A DNA stretch of 64,000 nucleotides, from positions 2,169,001 to 2,233,000 of the forward strand of contig JBAJFG010000004.1 in assembly GCA_037903475.1 (NCBI GenBank). The letters are read 5' to 3'. The DNA is from Ancylostoma caninum (Eukaryota; Nematoda; Chromadorea; Rhabditida; Ancylostomatidae). How positions within the stretch are numbered: the stretch's first letter is position 1; each line of letters begins with the position of its first letter. The translations under genes were made by a program, and so were the position numbers. A model generated the notes under the pieces. The model was not told where the DNA came from. It made no database searches and saw nothing but the letters and a program-made list of their open reading frames with translations. This document shows, one piece after another, positions 35,801-46,072 of the stretch.

Positions 35801-37243
35801 GGGAGGGAAGGTATTAGGGAAGGTATTATTTAGGGTCGACATCTTCTTTTCTGTGGAGTTATTTTACGGTTACTGTAGGAAAATCAAAAAAAAATCTCAT
35901 TCCATTGGGAAATTGTAGTGCCATTCAGAACGATGCTGACGGTAACGACTCCCCAACATCGTCCTCAATGAGACTCGCCTCAAATTTCTCCGTTTTTATG
36001 AGAACAACTCACCTGTTCAAGTTTGTTAAGAAATTCTGTCAGATACCGTGTCTACTGTACAACAACCGTAACCGTTTGCAGAGTTTCAGCAAAATTTCCT
36101 TGAGATTTTTGCCTCTGCGGTTTTCGACTACTACCTGGTATCTGAACAAAAAATTCATACCATTCTTTGCACTTATCAATGAGGTAATTATGGCCAAAAC
36201 GTAGACGAAACATCAAAAAATTTTGAATGACCATTCAAAAGCCGAAGCATGTTAGAAGAAGAGAAGAATAAACAGAAAAATAGTTAGAAGAAACGCATAG
36301 ATTTATGAACCCAAAATAAAAATGTAATGCAGTATCAGAATCATTAGAAAACATAGGTAAAACATTTCAGTTGATGTCCTCAAACTTACGCAATTGAACT
36401 TTCCAACTGTTCTGATTCTTTCAAATCCATTTGTTGTGAATTTAAGGAGGAGCAGTTGCCGTTGTGGTGGTGGTCTGCGTCGGTTTCCTTCTCGTTTTGC
36501 TCGTAATTGGTGTCCTGAAGATGAGAGACACTCCCCTACCACGTAGGAGAAAGGCCAAACGACAGGTTGGTTTAGACAGTTTGTCATAGTTCTAAGAGAC
36601 TTTCACCTTCAAATGTCCACCGTTTAAGGATGACGGCATGTCCTGGGATGATTCTGGCATGAATATCACTGTGAATCCCCTGGACGACGTTGAGAAGAAC
36701 GTGGTTGAGGAGGAGTTCAGCGAAGATGAGGAGAGCAGCGACGGAGAAGAGAGGTGAGAGCAAATATTTCTTTCTGATTTCTTTCTGGTTCGTAGAGAAG
36801 TGAGAACTTGCTAGAGAGAACGTAGTTATCTGCCCACAACACAAAGTTCCTATCTCACATTCGAATACACAGTGCTTTTACCCCTTTTTCACATTTCGTT
36901 CGCCTTCCGAAGATATCCGAAAGAGTATTGTCGAAATTTTGCCACGTTTTTAACTCTTTTTTAAAATAAATTATAAGGAGTGCGGATCGGGATTCCAACC
37001 AAAAACACTGAAATTTGCCAGCATTTCAAATGGCCAGGTTGTTGAAAGCTCAGTCGAAATTTGTTGCTTCAAAATCTCCATCATTTCAGTGACGCCTCGT
37101 ACCGAGAAGAGGAAGAGCTGTCGGACGAGGACGCTGAGCCGGAGGTGCTGCCGCACCTGGACGCGCAGCGCGGCGGGCTCGAGTGGGACGACGACGCCGT
37201 GATGGCGACGAGCGCGACAAACACACGCTCGTACAGAGTATAA
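14799..37243 (+). CDS. casy-1: calsyntenin (CASY-1 orthologue), 24 exons, 955 aa
   Basis: Type I neuronal membrane protein of the cadherin superfamily that links vesicle cargo to kinesin-1 and, in C. elegans, acts in learning and synaptic transport. Exons: 14799-14865, 17275-17379, 18671-18771, 19060-19148, 21199-21284, 21336-21463, 21563-21723, 21793-21862, 21980-22089, 23356-23483, 23721-23828, 26111-26232, 26386-26529, 26588-26654, 26709-26830, 26892-26972, 27030-27119, 28056-28218, 28277-28425, 31685-31846, 35206-35422, 36447-36565, 36629-36753, 37090-37243. All junctions are GT/AG and phases agree to the stop (2868 nt). Order: signal peptide 1-16, cadherin repeats about 25-245, Cys-rich linker to 305, LG/LNS about 320-535 (MNRHHFSVYV, VCDDEWH, VVGACW), calsyntenin ectodomain to 820, membrane helix 826-846, acidic tail with WDDS (869-872) and WDDD (937-940). 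Length is close to C. elegans CASY-1 (about 980). The least certain splice sites are the exon 10 acceptor and the exon 13 donor (gtggtg). Both are supported by matching the vertebrate family pattern (a Cys followed by LLP; HPSK-x-ET-QLVVGACW). Confidence 0.95.
19800..20290. promoter_or_regulatory. GC-rich island in casy-1 intron 4
   Basis: A sharply bounded GC-rich stretch lies in an AT-rich intron, with CCCCGCCC-type and GGGGGCGGGCC motifs at 20066-20098. It has no splice-compatible exon continuing the casy-1 frame. Position and composition suggest an enhancer or internal promoter, but nothing in the sequence proves it. Confidence 0.3.
20463..20747. repeat. GGGATTCATGAAC inverted-repeat element A in casy-1 intron 4
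   Basis: It starts CGGGATTTATGAACACCCTC and ends AACGTTCACGAATCCCTC, so the ends are inverted repeats. A related copy lies 145 bp downstream. There is no coding capacity. Confidence 0.5.
20892..21118. repeat. GGGATTCATGAAC inverted-repeat element B in casy-1 intron 4
   Basis: It starts GGCGGGATTCATGAACGCTC and ends GGGACGTTCACAAATCCCAC. The ends match element A, but the interior has diverged. Both copies lie in the same orientation. Confidence 0.5.
22374..22598. mobile_element. hAT-type MITE in casy-1 intron 9
   Basis: The ends CAGTGCCGGATGCAG and CTGCGTCCACCACTG are diverged forms of the CAGTGGCGGACGCAG repeat seen at 59616. The flanks GAGCAGGC and GAGCAGAA agree at 6 of 8 positions, an eroded 8-bp target duplication. 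The interior is a G-rich run followed by AT-rich sequence. It lies wholly in an intron and should not affect the protein. Confidence 0.65.
23356..26972 (+). other. casy-1: casy-1 exons 10-16: LG/LNS domain
   Basis: These exons encode residues about 306-563. The block opens with a Cys followed by SPATVSLLP. It then has IVPDRFSLSFSMKH, ILCESDE, MNRHHFSVYVRHCKLEV, VCDDEWHSY, KTRLVVGACW, QFFKGSLSSVYLLSG and IECAHRCPEQL. These are the conserved landmarks of the laminin-G-like domain in all calsyntenins. A gap of 2.3 kb (intron 11, 23829-26110) and one of 1.3 kb (intron 9, with a MITE) interrupt the block. Confidence 0.9.
29780..30030. promoter_or_regulatory. GC-rich island in casy-1 intron 19
   Basis: GGGCGGCGGCGGCGGCG and GTCGGCGCCGTCGGGG lie in the middle of a 3.3-kb intron. 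A TCACGTGA palindrome (E-box/bHLH type) is at about 29941. It may be an internal promoter or enhancer. No in-phase alternative exon is evident. Confidence 0.3.
33390..33680. promoter_or_regulatory. GC-rich island in casy-1 intron 20
   Basis: A GC-rich segment (GGCGCGGTGGGCGTGAAGCG, CGGGCGGAGCCGGAGG) lies 1.5 kb upstream of exon 21, the exon that begins with ATG. It is therefore well placed to drive a short isoform, but this is inference. Confidence 0.3.
35206..37243 (+). other. casy-1: casy-1 exons 21-24: juxtamembrane, membrane helix and kinesin-binding tail
   Basis: Exon 21 begins directly with ATG TCC ATC GGA (residue 752) and gives a Ser/Ala-rich stretch, then an amphipathic LDMLERHFEPAFDQL segment. 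Exon 22 encodes the membrane helix (AVAVVVVCVGFLLVLLVIGV), followed by a stop-transfer RRRKAKRQ cluster. Exon 23 has MSWDDSGMNITVNPLD, which matches the first kinesin light chain-binding W-acidic motif. The tail is rich in Glu, Asp and Ser. Exon 24 ends with GLEWDDDAVMA, the second W-acidic site, with Asp where vertebrates have Ser. The stop is TAA at 37241-37243. Confidence 0.92.
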
Positions 37244-37845
37244 CCGCGCCGACGCGCGCGCCTAATAACACCGACTTCCCCTAGGTCAGCTAATCCTTCG
37301 ATTACATCATACGTGTTCCCGACTTGGTCGTCGTCTGTATAATCTCCACGATCTACTGCTTGTTCACGACACAGAGTTCTATCAGCACGCCGCCACCACG
37401 TAGCGTCTCACCCATCTCTCGTTCACTGGTTCTTACCTTTGCGTACCCGTTTTTAATGTTGTTTACGAGGAGTTCGTTGTTGGTTTTTTCGCTGTGTACC
37501 CGCCCCCCGTTCGTTCACCCCCTACCGGCTGAATCCGTCGTGTTGTGATTTGTGTACAGCACTTCCCTACCATTCCTATATGATTTGATTTTTGTTTATA
37601 TTTATTTCTGCGTCGCTCTGTAACTCTAGATTGTAATTATCGGAATTCGTGTGTGTGTCCGGTTGCCTCCTCTCTCACTACCGCATCTCGTGCTTGATCT
37701 CACCGGGCTCGAAGCGCTCTTTCCCGCTTCTCGCCTCCGTTTTTCAGGTGCGGTGGCTCGAAATTGTTCCATAATATGACGTCTTTACAGTCTGTACTAT
37801 GTAGAAATTTTACTATTTCTCAATAAATCACTCTTTCAAAATCTC
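37244..37845 (+). other. casy-1: casy-1 3' UTR with poly(A) signal
   Basis: The sequence after the casy-1 stop is pyrimidine-rich and has no long frame in the gene's direction that looks coding. A canonical AATAAA lies at 37822-37827 and is followed by a T-rich CTCTTTC stretch. A 3' UTR of about 600 nt is long for a nematode but plausible for a neuronal gene. Confidence 0.65.
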
Positions 37846-37849
37846 GATT

Positions 37850-40800
37850 CACAGAATGGTGCGTCAGAGGTACGGGTAATGACTTTGGAGTAGTCACGGA
37901 TGAGGGGCGTACCGTTCCTGAATTGATTCCAACCCGTCTATAAGCATACCACCTCTTCCCATCTGTATACTCAGAAGTTCCTGAGAATGTTGCAGACAAG
38001 ATGTTCTCTTGAAACAACTTGCAAACAAAAATTTCAACTAGTAAAACCTTGTAAACTAGTTTAACGTCATTACAACAGTGGAAAAACGTTGCCTTGATGC
38101 AAAAAATGGCGCTTTTTCATGTTGGATCTATTTTTTCCACAACTTGAATAACTTCGGCAAACCGTAAAATTCCTTTCATGAACAAGGACCATTACCAATC
38201 GTGCGAGCAGGTCCCTGATGCCGTATGTCTATAACTCGTGGAACTACAAAGCAAAAAGCCACGGGAACCTCGTTTTCATGTCGTCGTGTTTGGCGAATTT
38301 TTTCTTGTGCACTAACGGCTTCTGGAGCAGGCAGAAATCTGTAGAAATACTGCAATTTTTTTTCTATGGAATACGATGACTACTAAAACGTTTCCCAGGT
38401 AGGTTATCAAAATTTAAACTAGATCTTTGAGCGGAAAGTGCTATTTTGAGCGCCTCGTGCTCTTTTCAGCGTACCGTTCGCGACTTCCTGGGGCAAATAA
38501 CAGCAATAAGTCTTCTTAAAGGTGTTTTTTCCGAAATGCATCTTGCAAAGAATCATCCAGCAAGAATCCTACAAATAACGAAGGAAATGCCTTTGAAAGT
38601 ACTCATTTACGTTTCCATAGAGGCGGGGCCGTTGCCCGAAGTCCACATATGGAATAGATTGAGATGTCTTTGCTAAATACAAAGAAAATATTTTGGACTG
38701 CTTCCTTTGTGGTGTTATAGAAAAACCAAGAAAATTTGAAAAATTGAAAACGAGGTCTCTGGACATTATTAATCACCTCACGACTGTTAACTGCAAGAGA
38801 AATCTCTTATATCTTCAGAATGGGAGGGCTTTCTTTGCTGTACAAGATCGTTACAATATCTCGATGTCATATTTTGTCCAAACAAAATCATATGTTTTTG
38901 AAAAAAGTGGCGCCGTTTCTCTCGCATCAACCTAAGATTAGCTTGTCCTAAGAATAGTGGTTATAATGACAGCCTGAACTGAGTTATGCGCGCCGGAACG
39001 GGCCGCTCAAAAACGGCCTTTTTTGGGACAAACTGTCAACTTCTGGGTAGCTTTTCATTTTGGAACTATTTTACTAACTTTGGAGTGACCATCGCTATAA
39101 CAATTCGTTATTTTTTGAAGCAGGGTGAAGTACGTAGCAAGCGAAAGTAGCCTGTTCTGAATTTATGTGCTCGAGCACGAAAGTATAATTTGTATTATAT
39201 GCAGGCGTTCACCGCGCGTCAAACACACGCATCTGCTAGAGGACAATTCCCCGTCAAGACCGATGAACTCGCCATGTACATATAATATGTATACTCTGAA
39301 CGAAAACGCAGCGCAGCCTCTGCAAATGGCCGCAAAGCCGTGAAAGCGTGCGTCCGAGACGCTTCACGTGCGTTTGAGTTGTGTCAGGGCTGCGACCAGG
39401 CCACCCTTCATCACATAAACGCACGTGCGCTGCACGCATGCACCCAGCATAAAATGCCTTATGCAGGTATCTCCGTACTACTTTTGTTGGACGAAGCGGT
39501 GGAAATAATCATAGGCTTTCATGTTCGTAGCTACCTCTTTAACTCGTTTCACCACAGACGATAGTTGGGAAGACAGCAGAGAGAAATAGAATTCGAGAAA
39601 GTGTGCAGCAATTGGAGGGGAATGAGAGAAAAGCAGGTTGACGCACGGTTCCTGAACTAATGTCGCGCTTGGAACAGACTATAGCAACGAGATCAAGACG
39701 GCTTCGTACTTAAGAGCTTTTTATTTTACCAGTTACAAATGTATGTGCTGGAATAGTCATTGGGGAGATCCTAACCGCCTCCCGAAATCATCAATGACTA
39801 TTTCCTCAAAAAAGAGGCATAGAAGTGTCGGGTGACAACCTACTGCTTCGTTCTCGTGATGTGAGCATGGTTTTTTTTCACTTTCAGCATTCCGACTGCA
39901 CGAGAGCTCTCCTTTTTACTATCATATGACCGCATTGAATTTTTGGGAGCTGAGGGCTCTCTGTGAACTCATAGCGTTTCGTCTTCGATTGTCGCACCCT
40001 GGGATTTTGAATTGGTTGACATGAATCAGAAGCTGTTCGTCCAAGTCAAATGATGACGTCAATTCCAATGTCAGCTCCGGAGCAGTTTCTAAACCGTGCA
40101 TACTTGTGTGCGCATCAAATAAATGAATAAATAAATAAATTCGATGTTTGAAAGTCTTTCATCCCTCGCTCGTACTACTTTTCAGTAGTGAACACAGAGG
40201 ATTTCACAGCATTAGTACTCAGGTCTTTCATTATCTTCTCCAGTACAATCAGAGCAATTCTTGTTCTCTTAGGTTCTATGGCAACCGTGGCTGTTCCAGT
40301 TTTATTTAAATAGAACAGCCTTCGTTTCTGGATTTTCTCACGTGTCCCTCTCTGCCTTTCTCATTTTTTAGTGTCAATAAATAAAAGATGAAGCATGAAA
40401 CTTCCCCTCAGTTACAAATGAATGCTGGAGGAATTCCTTACGTTTTTAGCTCAGCTTCCATATAATGATAAAATTCGGGACGGAATTTGAGCCGTTTCTC
40501 CCTTTGCTTTTATTTGCTATTTAATAATTTAAGATTTATTTATTGATTTTTATCTTGGATCATATTATTTTTCATAAAACGCTTTGTTTTAATTTCTTGC
40601 ATTCTATTCACTGCCAAAGCTATGGTGCGTCTTCCCCATAGAAATTAAACATGTAATGTCCTTTTCGATAGTTTTATAAGGGACTTTCCCAGCAATTGCA
40701 GGACTGTCACTCGTTATTTCGCTAATCGCAGCGCCACTGTCACACTTTTGGGCTGCCGAATCTCTACATTTTTGGTTTTCCGGTCCTTCGTCTAGTGCAC

Positions 40801-41350
40801 TTCAATGAATGGTTGAATAGGCTTCACATTTATGTTTTCCTTCACTCTCTCAAGCAACGTGATAGCTGCCATTTAAATCGTGGCTTTTTGTAAACGCTCA
40901 CGTGAGAGCGCGAATTCGCGAGCGTGACCAGCACGGGTTTATCAAGCCCCCACAGGAAAGCGTCAATTTTGAAGTCCATTCCGCGCTTGAGGATTAGCTC
41001 AAAAACAATATTCTGACCCATTATTCGGGTACGTAACTAATGTGCTGGTACGGGTCCAAAACAATTCAATTCTGGTAATAATTTCAAAAAAAATTGAATG
41101 TCTTTTGTCGTTGGCGTCGTGGAAGAAGAACAGAGTGGCAAGCTATGTTACAATATCACGCGACTTTTCTGTCATTAGCGAGATTCATGAAGGTACATAT
41201 CTGAGAGGATTGCGAACGTCCCACCTAGATCAGGATACGCTACGAATTTGTAGAACGTCGAAGTGGAATTGAACAGCAACATTCTTCTTATGCAACGCCC
41301 GCGCTCTTGTGGCTCCGTCTTCTCAGGATCTGACGTCGGGAGGCGCATCA
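37850..41350. other. intergenic, no supported gene
   Basis: A locally GC-rich patch at about 39190-39460 contains a TACATATAATATGTA palindrome and CACGTGCG sites, and might be regulatory. A run of AATAAATAAATAAAT lies near 40126. Otherwise nothing is recognised. Confidence 0.4.
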
Positions 41351-41359
41351 GTCCTTTGC

Positions 41360-41569
41360 TCCGACTTTTCTCGGGTGAGCCCGTACTCACGGAAATTCTC
41401 TCGGCTCAACGGGGAACGAGACCCGAGCAAAAACATGGTCGCTGGGGTGAGCCGGTCCGTTCACAAACTCTCTCGGGACTCGGTAGTATGCCACACCCAA
41501 AACTATGATCATTCGAGTGGCCCTGTAGGACTGGAATTTCTCATAAGTCACCTCGGAGTTACTGCCTAA
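41360..41569. repeat. degenerate copy of the CGGGTSACCCG element
   Basis: TCTCGGGTGAGCCCGTACTC, GAGACCCGAGC, GGGGTGAGCCGGTCCGTTCA and the terminal GGAGTTACTGCC correspond to the end and subterminal repeats of the element at 61620-62351. The shared reading GPAHPSDH in both copies supports homology. Only one end is recognisable here. Confidence 0.55.
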
Positions 41570-42257
41570 GATAAGGAAGAAAGGAATTGTATGGCTGCGA
41601 CCCGAGGAAATTACTGCAATGCAACGACGGTGCGTCGACTTGTGTCGTAACGCAGCGTCGTAATGGCAGCTCTCGATTGTCATATGTTTAGCGTGGGGGG
41701 GGGGGGGGGTGTTCTAGTCGCCAATTTATGCACAAATACTCAACTATTGTTGCGTACCGGGCACTTCATAGGAAGACAACCACGTTCCTGGCCTTGTCAA
41801 TCTGTGTTTCCGCTGTAGAGGCTACCCAACGTCAACATGTCCTTGGAAGTGGATATCTCGTATACCATTTGAATGGTTTCAATCTGCTGTCGTATACAGA
41901 AATATTGTGTATTGCACGAGGTTCAAACTTAGAAATCGGAAATCAGGTCTGCTGGGTTGCTGTAAGTTTTGAACACATTTTATTCCAGAAAGAAATAAGA
42001 TTACTCGTCGAATTAACCACTGGTTGTGCACGTACATCCATTATGAGGATGTATTACGATTTTTACTGACAACTCCGCATACTGCTGGCCGTGAGCTTTC
42101 CTGATGACCTATGTACGGTTCAATGCAGTTGACATCACTGATGTCGAATCCATGCCGCACCATTCCTGCGGAGTCCTGTGTGAAAAGTTATGGCGGTTTT
42201 TGTTGGTGCGGGAGCGCACACATGGGTGGTCTCGAGTGCTGCAGAAGCAGCCCGGTC

Positions 42258-42326
42258 CGTGGTATAGTGGTAAGTCTCTCGCTTCACAAGAACAAGGTTG
42301 CTGGTTCGGATCCTGGTGCAGCTATC
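42258..42326 (+). other. tRNA-like Pol III module, left arm of F1
   Basis: GGTCCGTGGTATAGTGGTAA contains an A box (TGGTATAGTGG) typical of tRNA-Val/Asp-type genes. GCTGGTTCGGATCCTG, about 45 nt later, is a B-box-like T-arm. The 3' end does not pair with the 5' acceptor strand and the anticodon arm is irregular, so this is a tRNA-derived promoter relic and not a working tRNA gene. Confidence 0.5.
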
Positions 42327-42387
42327 TCCTTTGCATCTACGATCTAGAAGCCGTCCTCCTTCGAGGAGGCTATTTTCAGGCAGAATT

Positions 42388-42678
42388 TCATGTACACACC
42401 TTTTCTCTCGTGACTTCAACATCGCTAAACAGAATTGAACCCCTTTCTCCATCTGTCGTTTTTTCTTCGTCATCCGCTGTCCAGAGTGGATCACAGTACT
42501 CACTCTCAACGCAGGCTTCCTCTTCACAATCGATGACAAGATTGTCAAACGAAGCGTCACGCAGAATTGACGAAAAATTCTCAATGATCTTCTTCTCTTT
42601 CCTGGATGGCGCTCGCGAGATTTCACAGGAGCCGAATTCCTTCTGCAGATATGATACTACCAACTTCGGGCAGAACAT
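42388..42678 (-). CDS. open frame inside the F1 loop, possible element-encoded remnant
   Basis: This 96-codon minus-strand frame reads like protein: MFCPKLVVSYLQKEFGSCEI, then NFSSILRDASFDNLVIDC, then an acidic ADDEEKTTDGERG stretch. It lies wholly within the loop of a foldback element. It has no recognised domain, no obvious catalytic motif and no upstream promoter that I can name. It may be a fragment of a transposon protein or a captured exon. The longer 201-codon plus-strand frame across the same region looks like its shadow. Confidence 0.25.
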   Translation of the reverse strand: MFCPKLVVSYLQKEFGSCEISRAPSRKEKKIIENFSSILRDASFDNLVIDCEEEACVESEYCDPLWTADDEEKTTDGERGSILFSDVEVTREKVCT

Positions 42679-43043
42679 TGCTCAATTAATTTCGCACGAG
42701 AGGTTTTAACCTGTCTCTTTGGATTATACCGCCAAACCACAGCAATCCACGTCATCCACGTCATCAGGGACTTGTTCTTTGTGGGAAACCACCCCATTTC
42801 GATCAATTTGCGCCATTTTATCAGATTTAAACGATATCCCGAATTTGATTAGATATCGAAAATTATGAAATTTGATTGTCGGAGAGTAAACCATGCAAGT
42901 TCCTACTGTTGTGAAATGCGATGTACGAAGAACCTTTGGAATCACTCCGAACCCTTGTATTGTCGGTATGCGAGTGGGAAATATAGCCTAACTGCCTGAA
43001 AATAGCCTCCAAATCGTAAATGCAAAGGAGCTAGCTGCAGCAG

Positions 43044-43112
43044 GATCAGAACCAGCAACCTTCTTCTTGTGAAGCGAGAGACTTACCACTATACCACGGA
43101 CCGGGCTGCTTC
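43044..43112 (-). other. tRNA-like Pol III module, right arm of F1
   Basis: This is the minus-strand inverted partner of the left-arm module. It has the same A box (TGGTATAGTGG) and a B-box-like GGTTCTGATCC. Both copies keep the A box intact while the rest has drifted. The acceptor stem is not complementary. Confidence 0.5.
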
Positions 43113-43323
43113 TGCAGCACTCGAGACCACACATGTGTGCGCTCCCGCGCCAACAAAAACCGCCATAACTTTTCACACAGGACTCCGCAGGAATGGTGCA
43201 GCATGGATTCGACATCAGTGATGCCAACTGCATTGAACTGTACATCGGTCATCAGGAAAGCTCACGGCCAGGGAGTATCCTTCCCTTGTGAGAATCGATG
43301 CATGTGTAGTTGTGGGTCGCCGT

Positions 43324-44455
43324 CAGGGGTGTGCGGAATTTTCCGTTTTCCGCCCATTTCTGGCCTTCCATTTTACGTTTCACGTTTTACGGGTTTCTGG
43401 CCCGGTAAACGGGAAATCCCGGAAAATAATGAAGAGAGAGGAATCGCTATTTTCGGCGTACTTCTCTATCCTGAAGAGGATTCTCGTGTTTCGATGCGCA
43501 GTGTACATGAGTTCACAACAATGACGCAAAAATTGACGACTAAACGCCACGAAGTTCGAACTATTTTGTTTCTTTTTTTTGTCTCAGTTGCAGGGTAAAT
43601 GTCCCGTCGCAGTTTCGTTGGTCTTCATCGTAGTTCCAAATATGTCATACAAGTGCCCTGCTCTCCTCGAAATTCTCAAAAAAAGAAAAACAAAACGTTC
43701 CACAGAAGTGAGGAGTGGACTCATACAAAATTTCCATGAAACTGTGACCTGCAATGGTGAGAGCATTGCAAATCAAGGCATGATATGGGCTTTCTTTCAA
43801 CTTGGCAAAAGCATAAGGATACATCCCAATTGTCACTGTTTTAGTCATACGATGATCCCCAGCTCCACACTGGCGCCGTTGGCGCCTGACGTGATATTTA
43901 GGGTGCTTGTGTTTCACATCCCCCACACACTATTCTTTTCCACCTTCCTCCTCGCTAACTCGCTCAAACGGTATCCTCTGTGAGTAACGTGGTCCTCCCC
44001 AGATCAAAAATGTATTGACCACCGTACCTTTATACCTTTATATCTGAATTTCTGCAGAATAGGTCTGCTCCAAAGTAAAGCAAAGAAGTCGCACTTTTTG
44101 CACTTTACAGTCTCTCGTATACTTAGACATTCAGTGATAACGATGCTTGTCGATTATATAACTCTGATAATCTCTCCTAACTAAGTGAAGGATAAATATT
44201 CCTCGATTTACCCATATTCTAGGCGTTTGAAGTACGTACTATAAGTGGGCTTGAGGATACTTAATTACTTGAAGGAGTCACCACTTAGCTCATCAAGAAA
44301 ATGCCTAGAAAATCTAATGTTGAAGGTGACCTTTAGTCACAAACCTATGCTTGGGCAAATTTTTTCCGTTTTCCGTTTCACGCTTTCCATTTTTGGCCTT
44401 CCGTTTTCCTTTTTACGTTTTATGGGATTTGAAATTTTACTTCCGCACATCCCTG
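43324..44455. mobile_element. hAT-type element with perfect 8-bp target duplication
   Basis: The terminal inverted repeats are CAGGGGTGTGCGGAA (left) and TTCCGCACATCCCTG (right), with one mismatch. The flanking 8 bp are identical, GTCGCCGT at 43316-43323 and 44456-44463, the hallmark of hAT transposition. Next to both ends lie similar TTTTCCGTTTTCCG / TTTGGCCTTCC tracts that could be subterminal transposase-binding repeats. I see no hAT transposase domain inside, so it is probably non-autonomous. It sits 31 bp outside foldback F1. Confidence 0.85.
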
Positions 44456-44538
44456 GTCGCCGTCCGTCAGCGACCGCGAGTGATGGATCCGTCAAAACAT
44501 AGAGAAGTTTTCTACACTAAGTTGCACTTGGGTAACGG

Positions 44539-45114
44539 TGGTACAATACCGCCCATAGTTTTCGCGAAAAAAATCGGGTGGCGACGGATTAATCGTTAAC
44601 AAACCGTCGTAGTACTGTAACTCCTTTGAAAATGAAGCTTTTCTAAATCTGAGCACATTTTCGGATTGCTCATCGAAATTGGAATTGAACAATATATGAA
44701 ATTACTTGCACTTTGCCTTCAAAACATTTGTTTTTTCAGAAATTTGAAAAACTTTCAGAATTTCAGCAATCAGGTCAAAATCTGAAAAAACGTTAAAAAC
44801 CGAGAATTGGGCGAAATCCAATGACCGTATTCAGAAGCCTCAATCCTCAATTATTTTCTCGGTTTTCGACGTTTTCTCAGATTTTGACCTGATTGCTGAA
44901 ATTTTGAAAAAATTTTAAATTGCTGAAAAAAAGGTTTTGGAGTCAAAGTTCACGTAGTTTTATATACTGTTCGATTCCAATCTCGATGAGCAATCCGAAA
45001 ATGTGCTCAGATTCAGAAAAGCTTCATTTTCAAAGGAGTTACAGTACTGCGACGGTTTGTTAACGATTAATCCGTTGCCACCATTTTTTCGCAAAAACTA
45101 TGGGCGGTATTGTA
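44539..45114. mobile_element. foldback element F2
   Basis: The left arm (about 44539-44806) and right arm (about 44846-45114) are inverted copies over roughly 270 bp, with a short loop of about 40 bp. Shared tracts include CGGATTAATCGTTAACAAAC, GAAAATGAAGCTTTTCT and CAGCAATCAGGTCAAAATCT with their complements. It has no coding capacity and no tRNA-like module. Its ends differ from F1, F3 and F4, so it is a different family. Confidence 0.75.
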
Positions 45115-45119
45115 TGCCG

Positions 45120-46070
45120 GTAGGCCTATGTGGAATAGCATTTAACCGCAATGTGCACTTCGATCTGGATTTGGGCTCAACAACAATCACGCTGTTATTG
45201 CCGTTGATGCAGCTTGCTTTCAACGCAGCAGTCGAATGGGGCTGAACTTAACGGTCGTTCACTTACCAAAACTAATTTGAAAAAGTACACACAGCATCTC
45301 TCGCTCCACTCTCAGATGAAAACAACCTGAGCAAAAATTGCAATGGGATGGTGGGATTTTCGAGGGAGTTTGACGGAATTATCGTGATGAAGTTGGACAT
45401 GTGCTTCAACCCGTTTATGACTTTAATTTCTTTTTCTCAATTTCAGGGAAAAGGGACACTGAGACTCCTACACAAATGTTAAATTCTTCATGAAAAAGGA
45501 AAGTATCAAGAAATCTTTTTTATAGGGAAAGCCTTTGACATCATCTACTGAAGTATACCACTCTAATTATCGAGTTGAATTTCCGGTGATTCCGTTATTC
45601 TCAATAACATCCCTGAGCAGTTAAAAAGCAAAGCAAGCACGGATGCGAGGACTTCCGTCCGGTAAAGCAGAGAACCGAATGATTCCAAAACCTGTTTATA
45701 AAACGTCATCGAGACAGCGGCGCCAGGGAGCCGAACTGTGGTAACCCACAAAACACTCCGCTCATCTATTTCGTGCATCTTCAGTCTTGGATTACTACCT
45801 TTTTTCATTTCAACAGTATCTTTTGATAGACGCTAGAAGAGCTGTCTTGCATTTGGTCATGATTCTCAAACCAGTTGATGTACAGTGGTAGATGCAATAA
45901 TAAATCAACGCTATGTAGTGATAGTACAACTTGAAAGGTTTATGAGATACAACAGGCATTTCTCAAAACTCACTGTTCTTGGGAACAACGAAGAATACAT
46001 AAGAGCGCCTCAATGACCTCATGGCATTCTGCCTTTGGCATAGTGTAGTGAAAATAAACAAATAAATAAT
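45120..46070. other. no supported gene between F2 and the mariner element
   Basis: Only short frames and AT-rich sequence are present. No element ends or splice-linked coding sequence was found. Confidence 0.4.
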
Positions 46071-46072
46071 TA

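Larger units (their letters stand above)
42066..43292. mobile_element. foldback element F1 with tRNA-like arms
   Basis: The left arm (about 42066-42383) is the inverted copy of the right arm (about 42992-43292). Both contain the AAAAGTTATGGCGGTTTTTG stretch and a CTGCAGAAGCAGCCCGGTCC stretch. The outer ends read CTGACAA on the left and TTCCCTTGTGAG on the right. Each arm carries a tRNA-like module (see separate entries). The 608-bp loop holds a minus-strand open frame. No target duplication was found. Confidence 0.75.

Noticed and set aside
42104..42709. 201-codon plus-strand frame
   Set aside because: It runs through the foldback arm, the tRNA-like module and the loop, so it is explained by repeat structure and by the opposite-strand frame.
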